From a bacterium (GTDB lineage: Bacteria > Cyanobacteriota > Vampirovibrionia > Gastranaerophilales > Gastranaerophilaceae): DNA of 39,683 nucleotides. The notes under the pieces were generated by a model that saw only the letters and a list, made by a program, of their open reading frames with translations, made no database searches and had not been told where the DNA came from. Shown here in pieces: positions 16,177-26,064 of the stretch; positions within the stretch are counted from its first letter, which is position 1; each line of letters opens with the position of its first letter. The DNA lies in contig JAFVAR010000043.1 in the NCBI GenBank assembly GCA_017480425.1, forward strand, positions 1 through 39,683, in the 5' to 3' direction. Made by a program: the position numbers and the translations under genes.

Positions 16177-17155
16177 TCTTATCCTTCATAGCTTCTTTTA
16201 AAGGCTCAATATATTTTTGTATTACATAATCATGTTTTGTGTCGCTAAAATTGAGTAATGCATTATTTGCGTATAGCTTGCCGCCATTAATAGCACTACC
16301 TTTTTTGATTTTAGATATATAATCTTCTTTAGATTTGCAATAATAGTGGTTAATTCTTATTTTATTAACTGAATTATATTTTGTTTTAAAATAAACCGTT
16401 TCTTTTTGTTCTTCAAAATTTTCAGTTACGGGAAGCTCGTGTGCTTTATATATGCAAACATGAGCGCTTGGAGCAAATCTGACTTTTCTGGGGTTGAAAA
16501 TAGATTTGACAGTTAGATTCATATATGCTTGAGAATCTTTATATGTTCTTGTAAACATTTCAGGAATAAGTTTTCCGCTTTGTCTTTTTTCCAACCCGTT
16601 GCTGTCAAACATAACCCAATTGACAATTAGGGCAGGATATTTTTCATAGTCTTTAAGAAAGTCATTTATGTTATTTTTTTCAACAGGAACTATATATTCA
16701 TCTAAATCAATGATTGCCATCCATGTTGTTTCATTTTTATACCTGTAAATAGCATCTTGATATACCGGATGCTGCATTGCTTTACCCGGAACTTTTTGAT
16801 AAACAACGAGACCTGAATCAATATATGGTTTTAAAACTCCATACCAATCTTTCTCAGAATTATTATCATATAAATAAAATCTCTGTATACCAATGAGTTT
16901 ATGATATTCAATCCATTCAACAATATCAGGTTCATCTTTGAATATTGCAACGACGGAGGAATAAACCGATTCACGAGGCTGTCCTACAGGATAATCCAAA
17001 GGGTGCGGTCTGTTATCAATAATATACTGCCTTTTATTTTTTATAAATTTTACTCGAAATTTAAATTTAATTCCAAATATATTAAATATCTTAAACTTTT
17101 TAGCACCTGTGTATACATTTTCTATGCTAAAATGTCCAACCGTTCGTCTAAGCAT
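16160..17155 (-). CDS. GT92/DUF23-type glycosyltransferase
   Basis: A 331-aa protein. The core (about 65-300) starts with SSVVAIFKDEPDIVEWIEYHKLIGI and YLYDNNS, then has the metal-binding DLDEYI (about 148-153) and the FxPRKVRFAPSAHVCIYK and NHYYCKS blocks. These are typical of the GT92 (DUF23) and related GT2-like transferases that decorate cell-surface glycans. The N-terminus carries the short motif NIFGIKFKFRVK. The transcript is convergent with mnmA. A TATAAT lies upstream of the start and GGGAAG forms a modest Shine-Dalgarno. Donor and acceptor are unknown. Confidence 0.82.
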   Translation of the reverse strand: MLRRTVGHFSIENVYTGAKKFKIFNIFGIKFKFRVKFIKNKRQYIIDNRPHPLDYPVGQPRESVYSSVVAIFKDEPDIVEWIEYHKLIGIQRFYLYDNNSEKDWYGVLKPYIDSGLVVYQKVPGKAMQHPVYQDAIYRYKNETTWMAIIDLDEYIVPVEKNNINDFLKDYEKYPALIVNWVMFDSNGLEKRQSGKLIPEMFTRTYKDSQAYMNLTVKSIFNPRKVRFAPSAHVCIYKAHELPVTENFEEQKETVYFKTKYNSVNKIRINHYYCKSKEDYISKIKKGSAINGGKLYANNALLNFSDTKHDYVIQKYIEPLKEAMKDKTTLPQ

Positions 17156-17189
17156 AATCTTCTTCCCAAATAACTACCAACATATTATA

Positions 17190-17591
17190 TCATACATTTT
17201 TTTTCTTTAAATAACTTTCAAAGCTTTTTTCTTCAACTTTATATCCGCACCCTTTATGCAGTTTCCCCGGATAAGAAATCTTTGATGCGGGATATTTTTT
17301 GCACATCTTTAGTCGTTTATCATAGACTGAACATAACCCTTCTTCTGTTACGTATTTACAAGCAAATATTAAATTTCCTTCCTCATCTTTTCCTCTTATG
17401 TAGAATCTTTTATACGCCGGAAACAAAAATTGCATTATTTTGAAATCTGTTGTTGTATAAGTATCAAAACTATACATATACCTGCAGCATTTGCCGCATT
17501 TTAAACAATGCCCAGTAATTTTATATTCCATTTTTTCAGGAACAAAATACGATAAAATTTCATTTTTTAATATTGTCAAAAAACTTAACAT
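17190..17591 (-). CDS. YkgJ-family cysteine cluster protein
   Basis: A 133-aa protein with the family signature CLKCGKCC (residues 29-36) and a second cysteine set downstream (CKYVTEEGLCSVYDKRLKMC, then GCGY). The family (CxxCxxCC) is thought to bind zinc or an iron-sulfur centre; its biological role is not established. No Shine-Dalgarno is evident before the ATG. The gene is divergent from pbpA and lies just upstream of the GT92-like gene on the same strand. Confidence 0.88.
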   Translation of the reverse strand: MLSFLTILKNEILSYFVPEKMEYKITGHCLKCGKCCRYMYSFDTYTTTDFKIMQFLFPAYKRFYIRGKDEEGNLIFACKYVTEEGLCSVYDKRLKMCKKYPASKISYPGKLHKGCGYKVEEKSFESYLKKKNV

Positions 17592-17622
17592 TATGCTTTT
17601 TTTACACCATTAAAGTATTTAT

Positions 17623-17651
17623 TTGATAGAATATTAATATAATTATATTAT
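17623..17651 (+). promoter_or_regulatory. Sigma-70-type promoter of the PBP1A gene
   Basis: TTGATA (17623-17628), 17-bp spacer, TATTAT (17646-17651). The expected start is near 17658, leaving about 43 nt of leader before the chosen ATG at 17701. Confidence 0.65.
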
Positions 17652-17700
17652 AAAAAGCAGGCTGATGTTATATAAAAAACCGCTGCCCGAGGAGTATAAA

Positions 17701-19893
17701 ATGAGAAATTATAACATTCCGAGAACCGGAAGAAGAAAAGCAAGCTTTCAAAATAAACTTGATACAAATCCGCTTCTAAGACTTATATCCGGAGTTGTGG
17801 TATTTGTGCTTGCAGTTACTTTGGCTGCAATTATGGCACTAAAGCTATATTTAATGTCACTTCCTCCGATAAAAAATCTTAATTCATTAAAGCCGAATAT
17901 AGTAACAACATTCTGCGCAAGTGACGGAGAAATAATAAAAACATTTGCCGCATATACGTATTCTAATGTTGAACTCAAAGAAGTTCCTGAGCAATTGGTT
18001 AAAGCACTTATTGCCACAGAAGATAAAAACTTTTATCATCACCAAGGCTATGATTTAATGGGCTTAGGACGTTCTATGATTGCAAATGTTCTTGCAGGCA
18101 AAGTAGTGCAAGGCGCAAGTACAATTACTCAACAGTTATCAAGAATACTGTTTCTTTCAAATGAAAAAACATTCACAAGAAAAATAAAAGAATTACAAGT
18201 TGCAGCGCAAATAGAAAAAACAATATCTAAAGATAAAATTCTTGAAATGTACCTCAATAATGTGTATTTAGGCTCAGGTGCATATGGTGTAAAAGGTGCC
18301 GCAAAAATATACTTTAATAAAAACCTAAATCAATTAACATTGTCCGAAATGGCTCTGATTGCAGGACTTCCGCAAGCACCTTCCGTATATTCACCATACA
18401 ATGATAAAAAACTTGCAGAAAAAAGACGTAATCAGGTTCTTTTGAGAATGCTTAAAATGAAATATATAAACAAAAAAACGTATGAAGAAGCAAAAAAAGA
18501 ACCAATTAAATTATCAACAATGCCGATGTTGTATGCAACAAACAAGGCACCGTATTTTTGTGACTACGTAATGAAAGAGCTTGAAAAATTAGGCTTTAGT
18601 GAAGATGAAATTGTTAACGGCGGGTATAAAATAGTTACAACACTTGATTATAAGGCACAGCTTAAGGCAAATGAAGCAATAATCAAAAACTTAAACGCCT
18701 GGGGAATGAAAAATGATAAAAACCAAGCGGCTGTGTTCTCATTTAGCCCGATTGACGGCAGAATATTGGTGTATGCAGGCGGAAAAGATTATTCAAAGAG
18801 CCAGTATGATCGTGTAACCCAATCCCAAAGGCCATCAGGTTCAGCGTTTAAGCCGATTATATACACAGCAGCAATTGAAAAAGGTTATTCCCCAAACGAT
18901 ATGATTGATGATATGCCTGTAAAAATAGGAAATTGGACACCAAGAAACTATGCAAATAAGTATCGTGGAAAAATTCCTTTGTATACGGCATTAATGATTT
19001 CTTCCAACGTGTGTGCAGCAAGACTTATGGATGAAATCGGTGTAAGACCGGTAATCCAACTTGCAAGAGTTATGGGGATAACTACACCTATTCCTTATGA
19101 CTACACTATCGCACTAGGTTCTCACAGTGTTAAACTGTTTGAAATGACAAGAGCGTTCGGAGTTTTTGCAAACGGAGGGTACAAAGTAGAACCGTATGCA
19201 ATCGAAAGAGTTGAATCTTCGAGAGGTACAGTTTTATATGAAGCAAAGAAAGCAAGAACAACAAAAGTTCTGAATATTAATACTGCAGCAACAATGACCG
19301 CTATTATGAAAACAGTTATTACAAGCGGTACAGGCCGTGCCGCTAACATAGGAAAGCCGGCTGCCGGAAAAACAGGAACAACTGATGATAGCAAAGACGC
19401 TTACTTTATAGGTTTTACACCGGATGTTGCTACAGGTGTCTGGGTCGGTAATGATGACAACTCCCAGATGGGCGGAATTACGGGTGGTACAATTCCTGCT
19501 CTAATATGGAAAGATATTATGCTTGTTGCAACAGAACAGTATGGTAATGCCGATTTTGAATATCCTGAAATTGTTCTTAATCCGTTCAAAGCTTCAAAAA
19601 TATCAGTAATTAATCCGGGAGATGCTTTCAAGCAAGAAAACGAAGAAGAAGATGATAAAAATAAAGAAGGTAATACAGCAGAAGACGGTAATTTTGCTCC
19701 GATACCGGATTCTGCAACAATAAAACCTGATTCTATAAAACCTGCCGAAGTTATACAGCAGACAATACCGCAAGCTATTACGCAAACAAAAAAGAAAGAA
19801 ACTCCGCTTGTAGAAGTGCAATTAGAACGTACTGAACCGCCAAAAGTTAATTTTGCACCCGTACCAATGCCTTCTGCTGCGGTTGGACAATAA
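17701..19893 (+). CDS. Bifunctional penicillin-binding protein 1A
   Basis: A 730-aa class A PBP that polymerises and cross-links peptidoglycan. A single membrane helix lies near residues 27-55. The GT51 transglycosylase domain has EDKNFYHHQG and GASTITQQLSR. The transpeptidase domain has the SxxK serine in SGSAFKP (about residue 380), the SSN motif (SSNVCAA) and KTGTT (about 556). The tail after about 630 is Glu/Pro-rich and looks disordered. ATG 17701 is preferred over an in-frame ATG at 17665 because GAGGAG sits six bases before it. The PurH-like gene follows closely. Confidence 0.95.
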   Translation: MRNYNIPRTGRRKASFQNKLDTNPLLRLISGVVVFVLAVTLAAIMALKLYLMSLPPIKNLNSLKPNIVTTFCASDGEIIKTFAAYTYSNVELKEVPEQLVKALIATEDKNFYHHQGYDLMGLGRSMIANVLAGKVVQGASTITQQLSRILFLSNEKTFTRKIKELQVAAQIEKTISKDKILEMYLNNVYLGSGAYGVKGAAKIYFNKNLNQLTLSEMALIAGLPQAPSVYSPYNDKKLAEKRRNQVLLRMLKMKYINKKTYEEAKKEPIKLSTMPMLYATNKAPYFCDYVMKELEKLGFSEDEIVNGGYKIVTTLDYKAQLKANEAIIKNLNAWGMKNDKNQAAVFSFSPIDGRILVYAGGKDYSKSQYDRVTQSQRPSGSAFKPIIYTAAIEKGYSPNDMIDDMPVKIGNWTPRNYANKYRGKIPLYTALMISSNVCAARLMDEIGVRPVIQLARVMGITTPIPYDYTIALGSHSVKLFEMTRAFGVFANGGYKVEPYAIERVESSRGTVLYEAKKARTTKVLNINTAATMTAIMKTVITSGTGRAANIGKPAAGKTGTTDDSKDAYFIGFTPDVATGVWVGNDDNSQMGGITGGTIPALIWKDIMLVATEQYGNADFEYPEIVLNPFKASKISVINPGDAFKQENEEEDDKNKEGNTAEDGNFAPIPDSATIKPDSIKPAEVIQQTIPQAITQTKKKETPLVEVQLERTEPPKVNFAPVPMPSAAVGQ

Positions 19894-19906
19894 TGAGGAA
19901 ACAATC

Positions 19907-20794
19907 ATGTTAGCAGATGATATAAAAATATTAAACGGTGAAAATAAGCATCAGAATGCCGGTTTTGAAAAAACCGAAAAAATAATAGATTATGAAACAA
20001 GCAGAAACTTAAGCTATTCAGACATTATAAGTATTAACAAAGGACTTGATGTCATAAGTGAATTCTATGATGTCATATCAGTAGCATCATCAACTCCTAT
20101 GGGAATTTGTGCAGTAAGTTTAGGAAAAACAAAGGAAGAAGCTCTCACAAATGTAATTGATTCTAATCCGATTGACTTTATGAAATCTACAATAGTAGTT
20201 TCTAAAGAAATTGACAGTGATAATGCAAAAATGTTCAAAGATACAAATATAGTAGTTGCACCATCGTTTACAAAAAATGCAATAGATTACATGGAAAGTC
20301 ACGAAATTGGTTATGTAACTGTTAAGACTCCGTTAAAAGATTACAAAAAATATTTAACAAATAAAATTATAGAGACACCATTAGGAACATTGATGCAAGC
20401 CCCAAATATGAGTGAACTGAATAAAGACTCTTTTACTATTGTTACTAAGACTAAGCCAAATGTTGAGCAAATAGAAGATGCTGTATTTGCATGGAAAGTT
20501 GCAAAACATGTGACTTCTCAAGCAATAGTAATTGCAAAAGACCTTAAAACTGCTGCAATAGCACAAGGACTTCAATCTGCATCTATAGAATATGCTCTTG
20601 ACTATTCTTGCGACATGTCAAAGGAGGCAATTCTGGCATCTGATTTACCATTGACAATACATGACATAAACGTTGCCGCTCAGGGTAGAATCAGTACAGT
20701 AATAGTTCCGAGTGCAAACAAAGATATAATTTCTGCAGCGGATAAATATAACATTGCATTGATAACAACCGGCTTTACAAATATCTTATATTAA
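19907..20794 (+). CDS. PurH-like protein: AICAR transformylase fold only, catalytic residues lost
   Basis: A 295-aa protein that follows the C-terminal AICARFT part of bifunctional PurH. Shared features are GENKHQ (11-16; PurH GENPHQ), NLSYSDI (34-40; SYNN/LSYN), AWKVAKHVTSQAIVIAKD, and the closing block AILASDLPLTIHD...ISTVIVPSA. The IMP cyclohydrolase half is absent. The catalytic KHANPCG is replaced by ASSTPMG (60-66), so formyl transfer is unlikely. It may be a regulatory or ligand-binding relative. ATG 19907 with GAGGAA nearby is chosen; an in-frame upstream ATG lies inside the PBP1A gene. It begins 13 bp after the PBP1A stop, so the two are probably co-transcribed. Confidence 0.78.
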   Translation: MLADDIKILNGENKHQNAGFEKTEKIIDYETSRNLSYSDIISINKGLDVISEFYDVISVASSTPMGICAVSLGKTKEEALTNVIDSNPIDFMKSTIVVSKEIDSDNAKMFKDTNIVVAPSFTKNAIDYMESHEIGYVTVKTPLKDYKKYLTNKIIETPLGTLMQAPNMSELNKDSFTIVTKTKPNVEQIEDAVFAWKVAKHVTSQAIVIAKDLKTAAIAQGLQSASIEYALDYSCDMSKEAILASDLPLTIHDINVAAQGRISTVIVPSANKDIISAADKYNIALITTGFTNILY

Positions 20795-20817
20795 TTTAAT
20801 ATATTTTCCAATATTTA

Positions 20818-20846
20818 TTGACAATAAATGACTGTTATTCTATACT
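20818..20846 (+). promoter_or_regulatory. Near-consensus sigma-70 promoter, leaderless layout
   Basis: TTGACA (20818-20823), 17-bp spacer, TATACT (20841-20846). The next ATG begins at 20853, where transcription itself should start. Confidence 0.85.
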
Positions 20847-20852
20847 GATGGT

Positions 20853-21050
20853 ATGGATAAATTAGAATATATTAAAAAATTAAATAAAATTGAAGAAATT
20901 GTAATTTCAAATCTTAATCTATTAGAAATTGCAAAAAATTATTGTGAAACAAATTTGGAAGAATCAGACAAATTTATGGCACTGGGAACAATCATAAACA
21001 TAATGCTTGATTCACAGAAAATGTTGCTTTTTAATTTAGATGAACAATAA
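20853..21050 (+). CDS. Unknown 65-aa helical protein, probable leaderless mRNA
   Basis: A small, mostly helical protein (KLEYIKKLNKIEEIVISNL ... ALGTIINIMLDSQKMLLF) with heptad-like leucine spacing and a single Cys. There is no Shine-Dalgarno, and the ATG lies six bases after the -10 box, so the message should begin at or next to the start codon. A strong hairpin terminator starts at its stop codon, making it a complete one-gene unit. No family is recognised. Confidence 0.72.
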   Translation: MDKLEYIKKLNKIEEIVISNLNLLEIAKNYCETNLEESDKFMALGTIINIMLDSQKMLLFNLDEQ

Positions 21051-21076
21051 GAAAGAGGCTTGCAGCCTCTTTCTTA
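21048..21076. terminator. Terminator between the 65-aa gene and ahcY
   Basis: A 13-bp perfect stem (21048-21060 / 21064-21076) with a 3-nt loop, AGAAAGAGGCT paired with AGCCTCTTTCT. It overlaps the stop codon of the 65-aa gene and lies downstream of convergent ahcY. Confidence 0.85.
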
Positions 21077-21093
21077 TGTCTAAAATTTTTGTA

Positions 21094-22535
<1,442 letters not shown>

Positions 22536-22545
22536 AAAATTCTCT

Positions 22546-24390
22546 TTATTCTACCGTTACTGATTTTGCAAGGTTTCTCGGCTGATCGACATCTTTTCCC
22601 AGAAATTCTGCTATGTAATATGCAAGAAGCTGCAATGGCACAATTGCGAGAGCCGGAGAAAGAATTTCCATAACATCAGGCACTCGAATAATATTTTCAA
22701 ATAGCTCATCTAATTTAAAATCTTCTGAATTTGTAAGCGCTATCATTCTCGCATTTCTTGCTTTTGCTTCTTCTGCATTTGATAAAATTTTATCGTATAC
22801 TTTTCCTTTCATTAAAACTGAAAGAACAGGCATTGATTCATCCAACATTGCGATTGGGCCGTGTTTAAGTTCACCCGCAGTATATCCGGTTGCATTGATA
22901 TAACTTATTTCTTTCAGCTTCAATGCTCCTTCTAGAGCCGTTGCATAATTGACACCACGTGCAATGAAGATAAAGTCTTTTGAATTTGCAAATTTACGTG
23001 CACATTTCTGAATATCGCCCTTTGCAGTTAAGATATTATCTATTTTTTGCGGCAGCAAAATCAATTCATGTTTAAGCTTTGAAACTTCGTCTTTTGGCAT
23101 GGAGCCCTTAACTTCTGCCATGTATATTGCAAGCAGATAGAATGAAATTAATTGTGCCATGTATGATTTGGTTGCAGCGACAGATACTTCTATTCCGGCA
23201 TTAACAGGAATTAAACTGTCAGCTTCACGTGCCATGGTCGAGTCCGGTCTGTTTGTTACAATCAATATATGCGAACCTTTTTTCTTTGCCTGTCTTACTG
23301 CCGTAATTGTATCAGCAGTTTCGCCTGATTGAGAAACCCCTATTACAAGAGTATTTTCATTTGTAATTGTTTTTCTGTAAATATATTCACTTGAAGGTTC
23401 TACATCAACAGGGATTCCGCAAAAGTCTTCAATTAAGTATTTGCCCACCATCGCAGCATGAAGAGATGTTCCGCAAGCAACAATTTGAATTCTGCTCAAA
23501 TTTTTAAGTTTTTCTTTGTTTAAAGTAACTTCATTCAGTTCAATAGGAGCATCCATGGTTCTCAGTTTTCCTGCAAGAACATTTCTTACAATATCAGGCT
23601 GCTCATGGATTTCTTTGAGCATAAAATGTTTATATCCCATTTTGCTGAGAGCAACAGGTTCCCAAGGCAGCGTTTCAATTTTTAACTCTTTTGGATTGTT
23701 ATCAATATCTATTAATTTTACAGAATTAGGAGTAATTGTAACAATTTGGTTGTCATCTAAGTACATTGCTTTTTTTGTATATTTTATTAGCGCAGGAATA
23801 TCAGATGCTACAAAGTTTTCATCTTCTCCGAAACCTACAACCAGCGGAGCGTTTCTTCTTGTTGCGACAATTGTATTTTTTACATCTTGATGAATCACGG
23901 CAATTGCATATGCGCCCTCAATTTCTTGTGTTGCAAGCCTTACTGCTTCAGTTAAGTCTTTAGTCTCACCGTATTTTGTTGCAACAAGATGTGCAATTGT
24001 TTCTGTATCGGTTTGAGAACGGAAAGTGCAGCCGTTTGCTTCCAATTTGGCTTTTAGTTCCTTGAAGTTTTCTATAATTCCGTTGTGAACAATTGCTACT
24101 TTACCGCAATTACAGGTGTGCGGGTGAGCATTTTCAACAGACGGCACGCCGTGAGTTGCCCATCTTATGTGACCTATCCCAATTGTTGACTTTGATATTT
24201 CATCATAATTATTTTGAACAATATTTCTCAAATTTTGCAGTTTACCTTGAGCCTTGAATAATTGGACTTTTCCCTCTATATTTAAAGCAACTCCTGAAGA
24301 ATCATACCCTCTGTATTCCAGACTTGTTAATCCTTCAATTAGTATATCTACTGCAGTTTTACTCCCTACATATCCAACAATTCCGCACAT
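22546..24390 (-). CDS. glmS: Glutamine-fructose-6-phosphate aminotransferase GlmS
   Basis: A 614-aa enzyme that makes glucosamine-6-phosphate for peptidoglycan and LPS. The start at 24390 gives MCGIVGYVG, exposing the catalytic Cys1 once Met is removed; AAGGAGAG precedes it. A longer in-frame start at 24420 would bury the cysteine and is rejected. Order of domains: class II glutamine amidotransferase (1-~235, with RWATHG and HNGIIEN), then two SIS isomerase domains with SQSGETADT and the closing DVDQPRNLAKSVTVE typical of GlmS. No glmS ribozyme was recognised in the 125-bp upstream gap. Confidence 0.97.
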   Translation of the reverse strand: MCGIVGYVGSKTAVDILIEGLTSLEYRGYDSSGVALNIEGKVQLFKAQGKLQNLRNIVQNNYDEISKSTIGIGHIRWATHGVPSVENAHPHTCNCGKVAIVHNGIIENFKELKAKLEANGCTFRSQTDTETIAHLVATKYGETKDLTEAVRLATQEIEGAYAIAVIHQDVKNTIVATRRNAPLVVGFGEDENFVASDIPALIKYTKKAMYLDDNQIVTITPNSVKLIDIDNNPKELKIETLPWEPVALSKMGYKHFMLKEIHEQPDIVRNVLAGKLRTMDAPIELNEVTLNKEKLKNLSRIQIVACGTSLHAAMVGKYLIEDFCGIPVDVEPSSEYIYRKTITNENTLVIGVSQSGETADTITAVRQAKKKGSHILIVTNRPDSTMAREADSLIPVNAGIEVSVAATKSYMAQLISFYLLAIYMAEVKGSMPKDEVSKLKHELILLPQKIDNILTAKGDIQKCARKFANSKDFIFIARGVNYATALEGALKLKEISYINATGYTAGELKHGPIAMLDESMPVLSVLMKGKVYDKILSNAEEAKARNARMIALTNSEDFKLDELFENIIRVPDVMEILSPALAIVPLQLLAYYIAEFLGKDVDQPRNLAKSVTVE

Positions 24391-24420
24391 ATTCTCTCCT
24401 TGGAAATGACTAATTGACAC

Positions 24421-24445
24421 AAGGAAAAGTATATAACTTTTCCTT
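24421..24445. other. Hairpin upstream of glmS
   Basis: A perfect 10-bp inverted repeat (24421-24430 / 24436-24445) with loop ATATA. It lies 31 bp before the glmS start and 71 bp after the stop of the preceding minus-strand gene. It could be a weak terminator of that gene or a leader hairpin of glmS; neither side has a good T-run. Confidence 0.5.
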
Positions 24446-24515
24446 TTACCAATTTATTCTAACACAAAATTGTTCTTGTCTTATTAAGAATATATTAATA
24501 AATTTGTTATTTAAG

Positions 24516-25640
24516 TTATAAAACAATATCTAAAGCTTTATCAATAGCTTTGTCCAGATATTTTTTAACAGTTTCATTATCAATAAAATCTAAACCTTGT
24601 TTTAGCCGGTAGCCAAAACTACTAACTGCATCCACTTCTGACATGCTACTTAAATTATTATGATTTTCCTCGAGAAATTCTATTAATGCACGACCTTCTA
24701 ATTGATGTAATGAATATGTAATGGTTGCATTAAGTGCATTGCCTGCGCCGGGAAAAAGAGTTGCACCTTTGGTTGCTAAATTGGTGCCTGCAACAGCTCC
24801 GACTGCGACCGCAGAAATAGCAGCGGTATATCCTCCGTCACAGTCATAGATTCTAAAAATTTTTTTGCACATATTTTTTGTAATTAATGTTAGAGCAGCT
24901 GTATCACCAACAACAGTATTAGCAAGTAGACCAGCTGTTGTAGCAGCGCTGGCCGCATATCTGTTAACTGTGATTTCTGCACGTTGCTTCATCGTTTCGC
25001 TGCCATCTGTAAAGAAATTAAAGATACTTCTAAATGAAACATTTTGCTTACATCCAAATGATTGTTCTTGTTTTTTATCATTATTCTTAGATTTTTCTAA
25101 CATTTCATTAACTGCTTCCAATGTTTTAACTGTCTTATAATCATTGGATTTTTTTGCTTCTGATATTTTTTTGTTATTTATCTCAATTAGTGCTTCCTGT
25201 GATGCGTTCAACACGGCCTTATTCTTGAATAAGTAATTACAAAAATCTTTATCCAAAAGTAATTTATTGTATTTGTTTATATCGTCTTTGTTATATCCCT
25301 GTACAATCTCTCCTGAATACAAAGAAAGAAATACGTTCTTATCCTTAAATGGAGTTATGTCTGTTTTCTCAATTTTATTTCTTTTAATATCGGATGGCAT
25401 ATTTATTATCATTCTTGTTATATCCATCAAAAAAGCTAAAGCAGCACCGCACTCGAGAGTAGGAATCCATAATTTTGAACCTTTATGCTTCTTTATTAAA
25501 CCAAGATATAGCAACCCGCCGGCAGTTCCAAATAACATTCCTGTGCAGATTGTAGCACCCCTTTTTTTTAATTCTTCTTTTGCTTCTGCCTGTGTTAAAT
25601 AATACTTAAATGACAAATTGTTGATTGGCTGAATTTGCAC
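24516..25640 (-). CDS. Unknown 374-aa protein with membrane helices and DUF697-like Gly/Ala-rich region
   Basis: The N-terminus MQIQPINNLSFKYY resembles that of the divergent metallopeptidase gene (MQIQTTQHNNNFKSG). Two hydrophobic stretches near residues 29-49 and 57-79 could span a membrane. A Lys/Asn-rich linker (about 100-200) follows. Residues about 240-345 (TAAISAVAVGAVAG ... LFPGAGNALNATITYSLHQ) resemble DUF697-like helical hairpins found in membrane-associated GTPases, but no GTPase motifs are present. A second SFR-type motif (QNVSFRS) occurs near residue 203. It follows a 98-aa gene after 9 bp. The function is unknown; interaction with membranes is an inference. Confidence 0.65.
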   Translation of the reverse strand: MQIQPINNLSFKYYLTQAEAKEELKKRGATICTGMLFGTAGGLLYLGLIKKHKGSKLWIPTLECGAALAFLMDITRMIINMPSDIKRNKIEKTDITPFKDKNVFLSLYSGEIVQGYNKDDINKYNKLLLDKDFCNYLFKNKAVLNASQEALIEINNKKISEAKKSNDYKTVKTLEAVNEMLEKSKNNDKKQEQSFGCKQNVSFRSIFNFFTDGSETMKQRAEITVNRYAASAATTAGLLANTVVGDTAALTLITKNMCKKIFRIYDCDGGYTAAISAVAVGAVAGTNLATKGATLFPGAGNALNATITYSLHQLEGRALIEFLEENHNNLSSMSEVDAVSSFGYRLKQGLDFIDNETVKKYLDKAIDKALDIVL

Positions 25641-25649
25641 AACATACTC

Positions 25650-25946
25650 CTAAAAAATATCATCTAATATGTCTAATACGTGGTCAAATATATTTTCTGA
25701 GTGGTTTTTTGTAACTTCTTTTATTTCTGCATTTTTGGCGGTTTCTTTTAAGAAGGTTCCGCTACCATCTCTTTTCCCTGTCATCATGTCCCATGCAAAC
25801 TTTATTTTTTTTAATAAACTATCATCAGGTGATTCGCCTAAGTTTCTAGGAACGTTATTGCCACTCATTGACGAGCCTTCTAAAATAGACAATTTTGGGG
25901 ATTTTACTATTTTATATCTACAGAAATTAATTGCCGGAATCTTCAT
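25650..25946 (-). CDS. Unknown 98-aa protein, first gene of a two-gene operon
   Basis: A soluble small protein starting MKIPAINFCRYKIVKSPK. ATG 25946 is chosen over the GTG six bases upstream because AAAAGAGG fits it. The middle is Gly/Ser/Asn-rich and the C-terminus acidic (NIFDHVLDILDDIF). It is probably co-transcribed with the 374-aa gene nine bases downstream. No family recognised. Confidence 0.6.
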   Translation of the reverse strand: MKIPAINFCRYKIVKSPKLSILEGSSMSGNNVPRNLGESPDDSLLKKIKFAWDMMTGKRDGSGTFLKETAKNAEIKEVTKNHSENIFDHVLDILDDIF

Positions 25947-25964
25947 ACACACCTCTTTTTACTC

Positions 25965-25992
25965 ATGCTAACAATTTAATAGATTATGTCAA
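25965..25992 (-). promoter_or_regulatory. Putative promoter of the 98-aa/374-aa operon
   Basis: On the minus strand TTGACA (25987-25992), a 16-bp spacer, and TAGCAT (25965-25970). The -35 is perfect and the -10 is partial. It is divergent from the promoter at 26011. Confidence 0.5.
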
Positions 25993-26010
25993 TAATAATT
26001 AGCAAAATAT

Positions 26011-26039
26011 TTACATTAATTAAAAATTTATATTATAAT
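26011..26039 (+). promoter_or_regulatory. Sigma-70-type promoter of the metallopeptidase-like gene
   Basis: TTACAT (26011-26016), 17-bp spacer, TATAAT (26034-26039). The transcript should start near 26046, giving a short leader with no Shine-Dalgarno. Confidence 0.7.
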
Positions 26040-26064
26040 TGTCATATATTTTTCAATTTTAAAA

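Noticed and set aside
17665..17700. Upstream ATG for PBP1A
   Set aside because: Weaker ribosome site than GAGGAG before ATG 17701.
19401..19904. Minus-strand open frame of 167 codons
   Set aside because: Antisense to the low-complexity PBP1A tail; no own signals.
19853..19906. Longer start for the PurH-like protein
   Set aside because: Would overlap the PBP1A gene; ATG 19907 has a ribosome site after the PBP1A stop.
24391..24420. Ten-residue N-terminal extension of GlmS
   Set aside because: Would bury the catalytic Cys that must be residue 1 after Met removal.
24391..24515. glmS ribozyme
   Set aside because: Only a simple hairpin is seen; the gap is too short and shows no ribozyme core.
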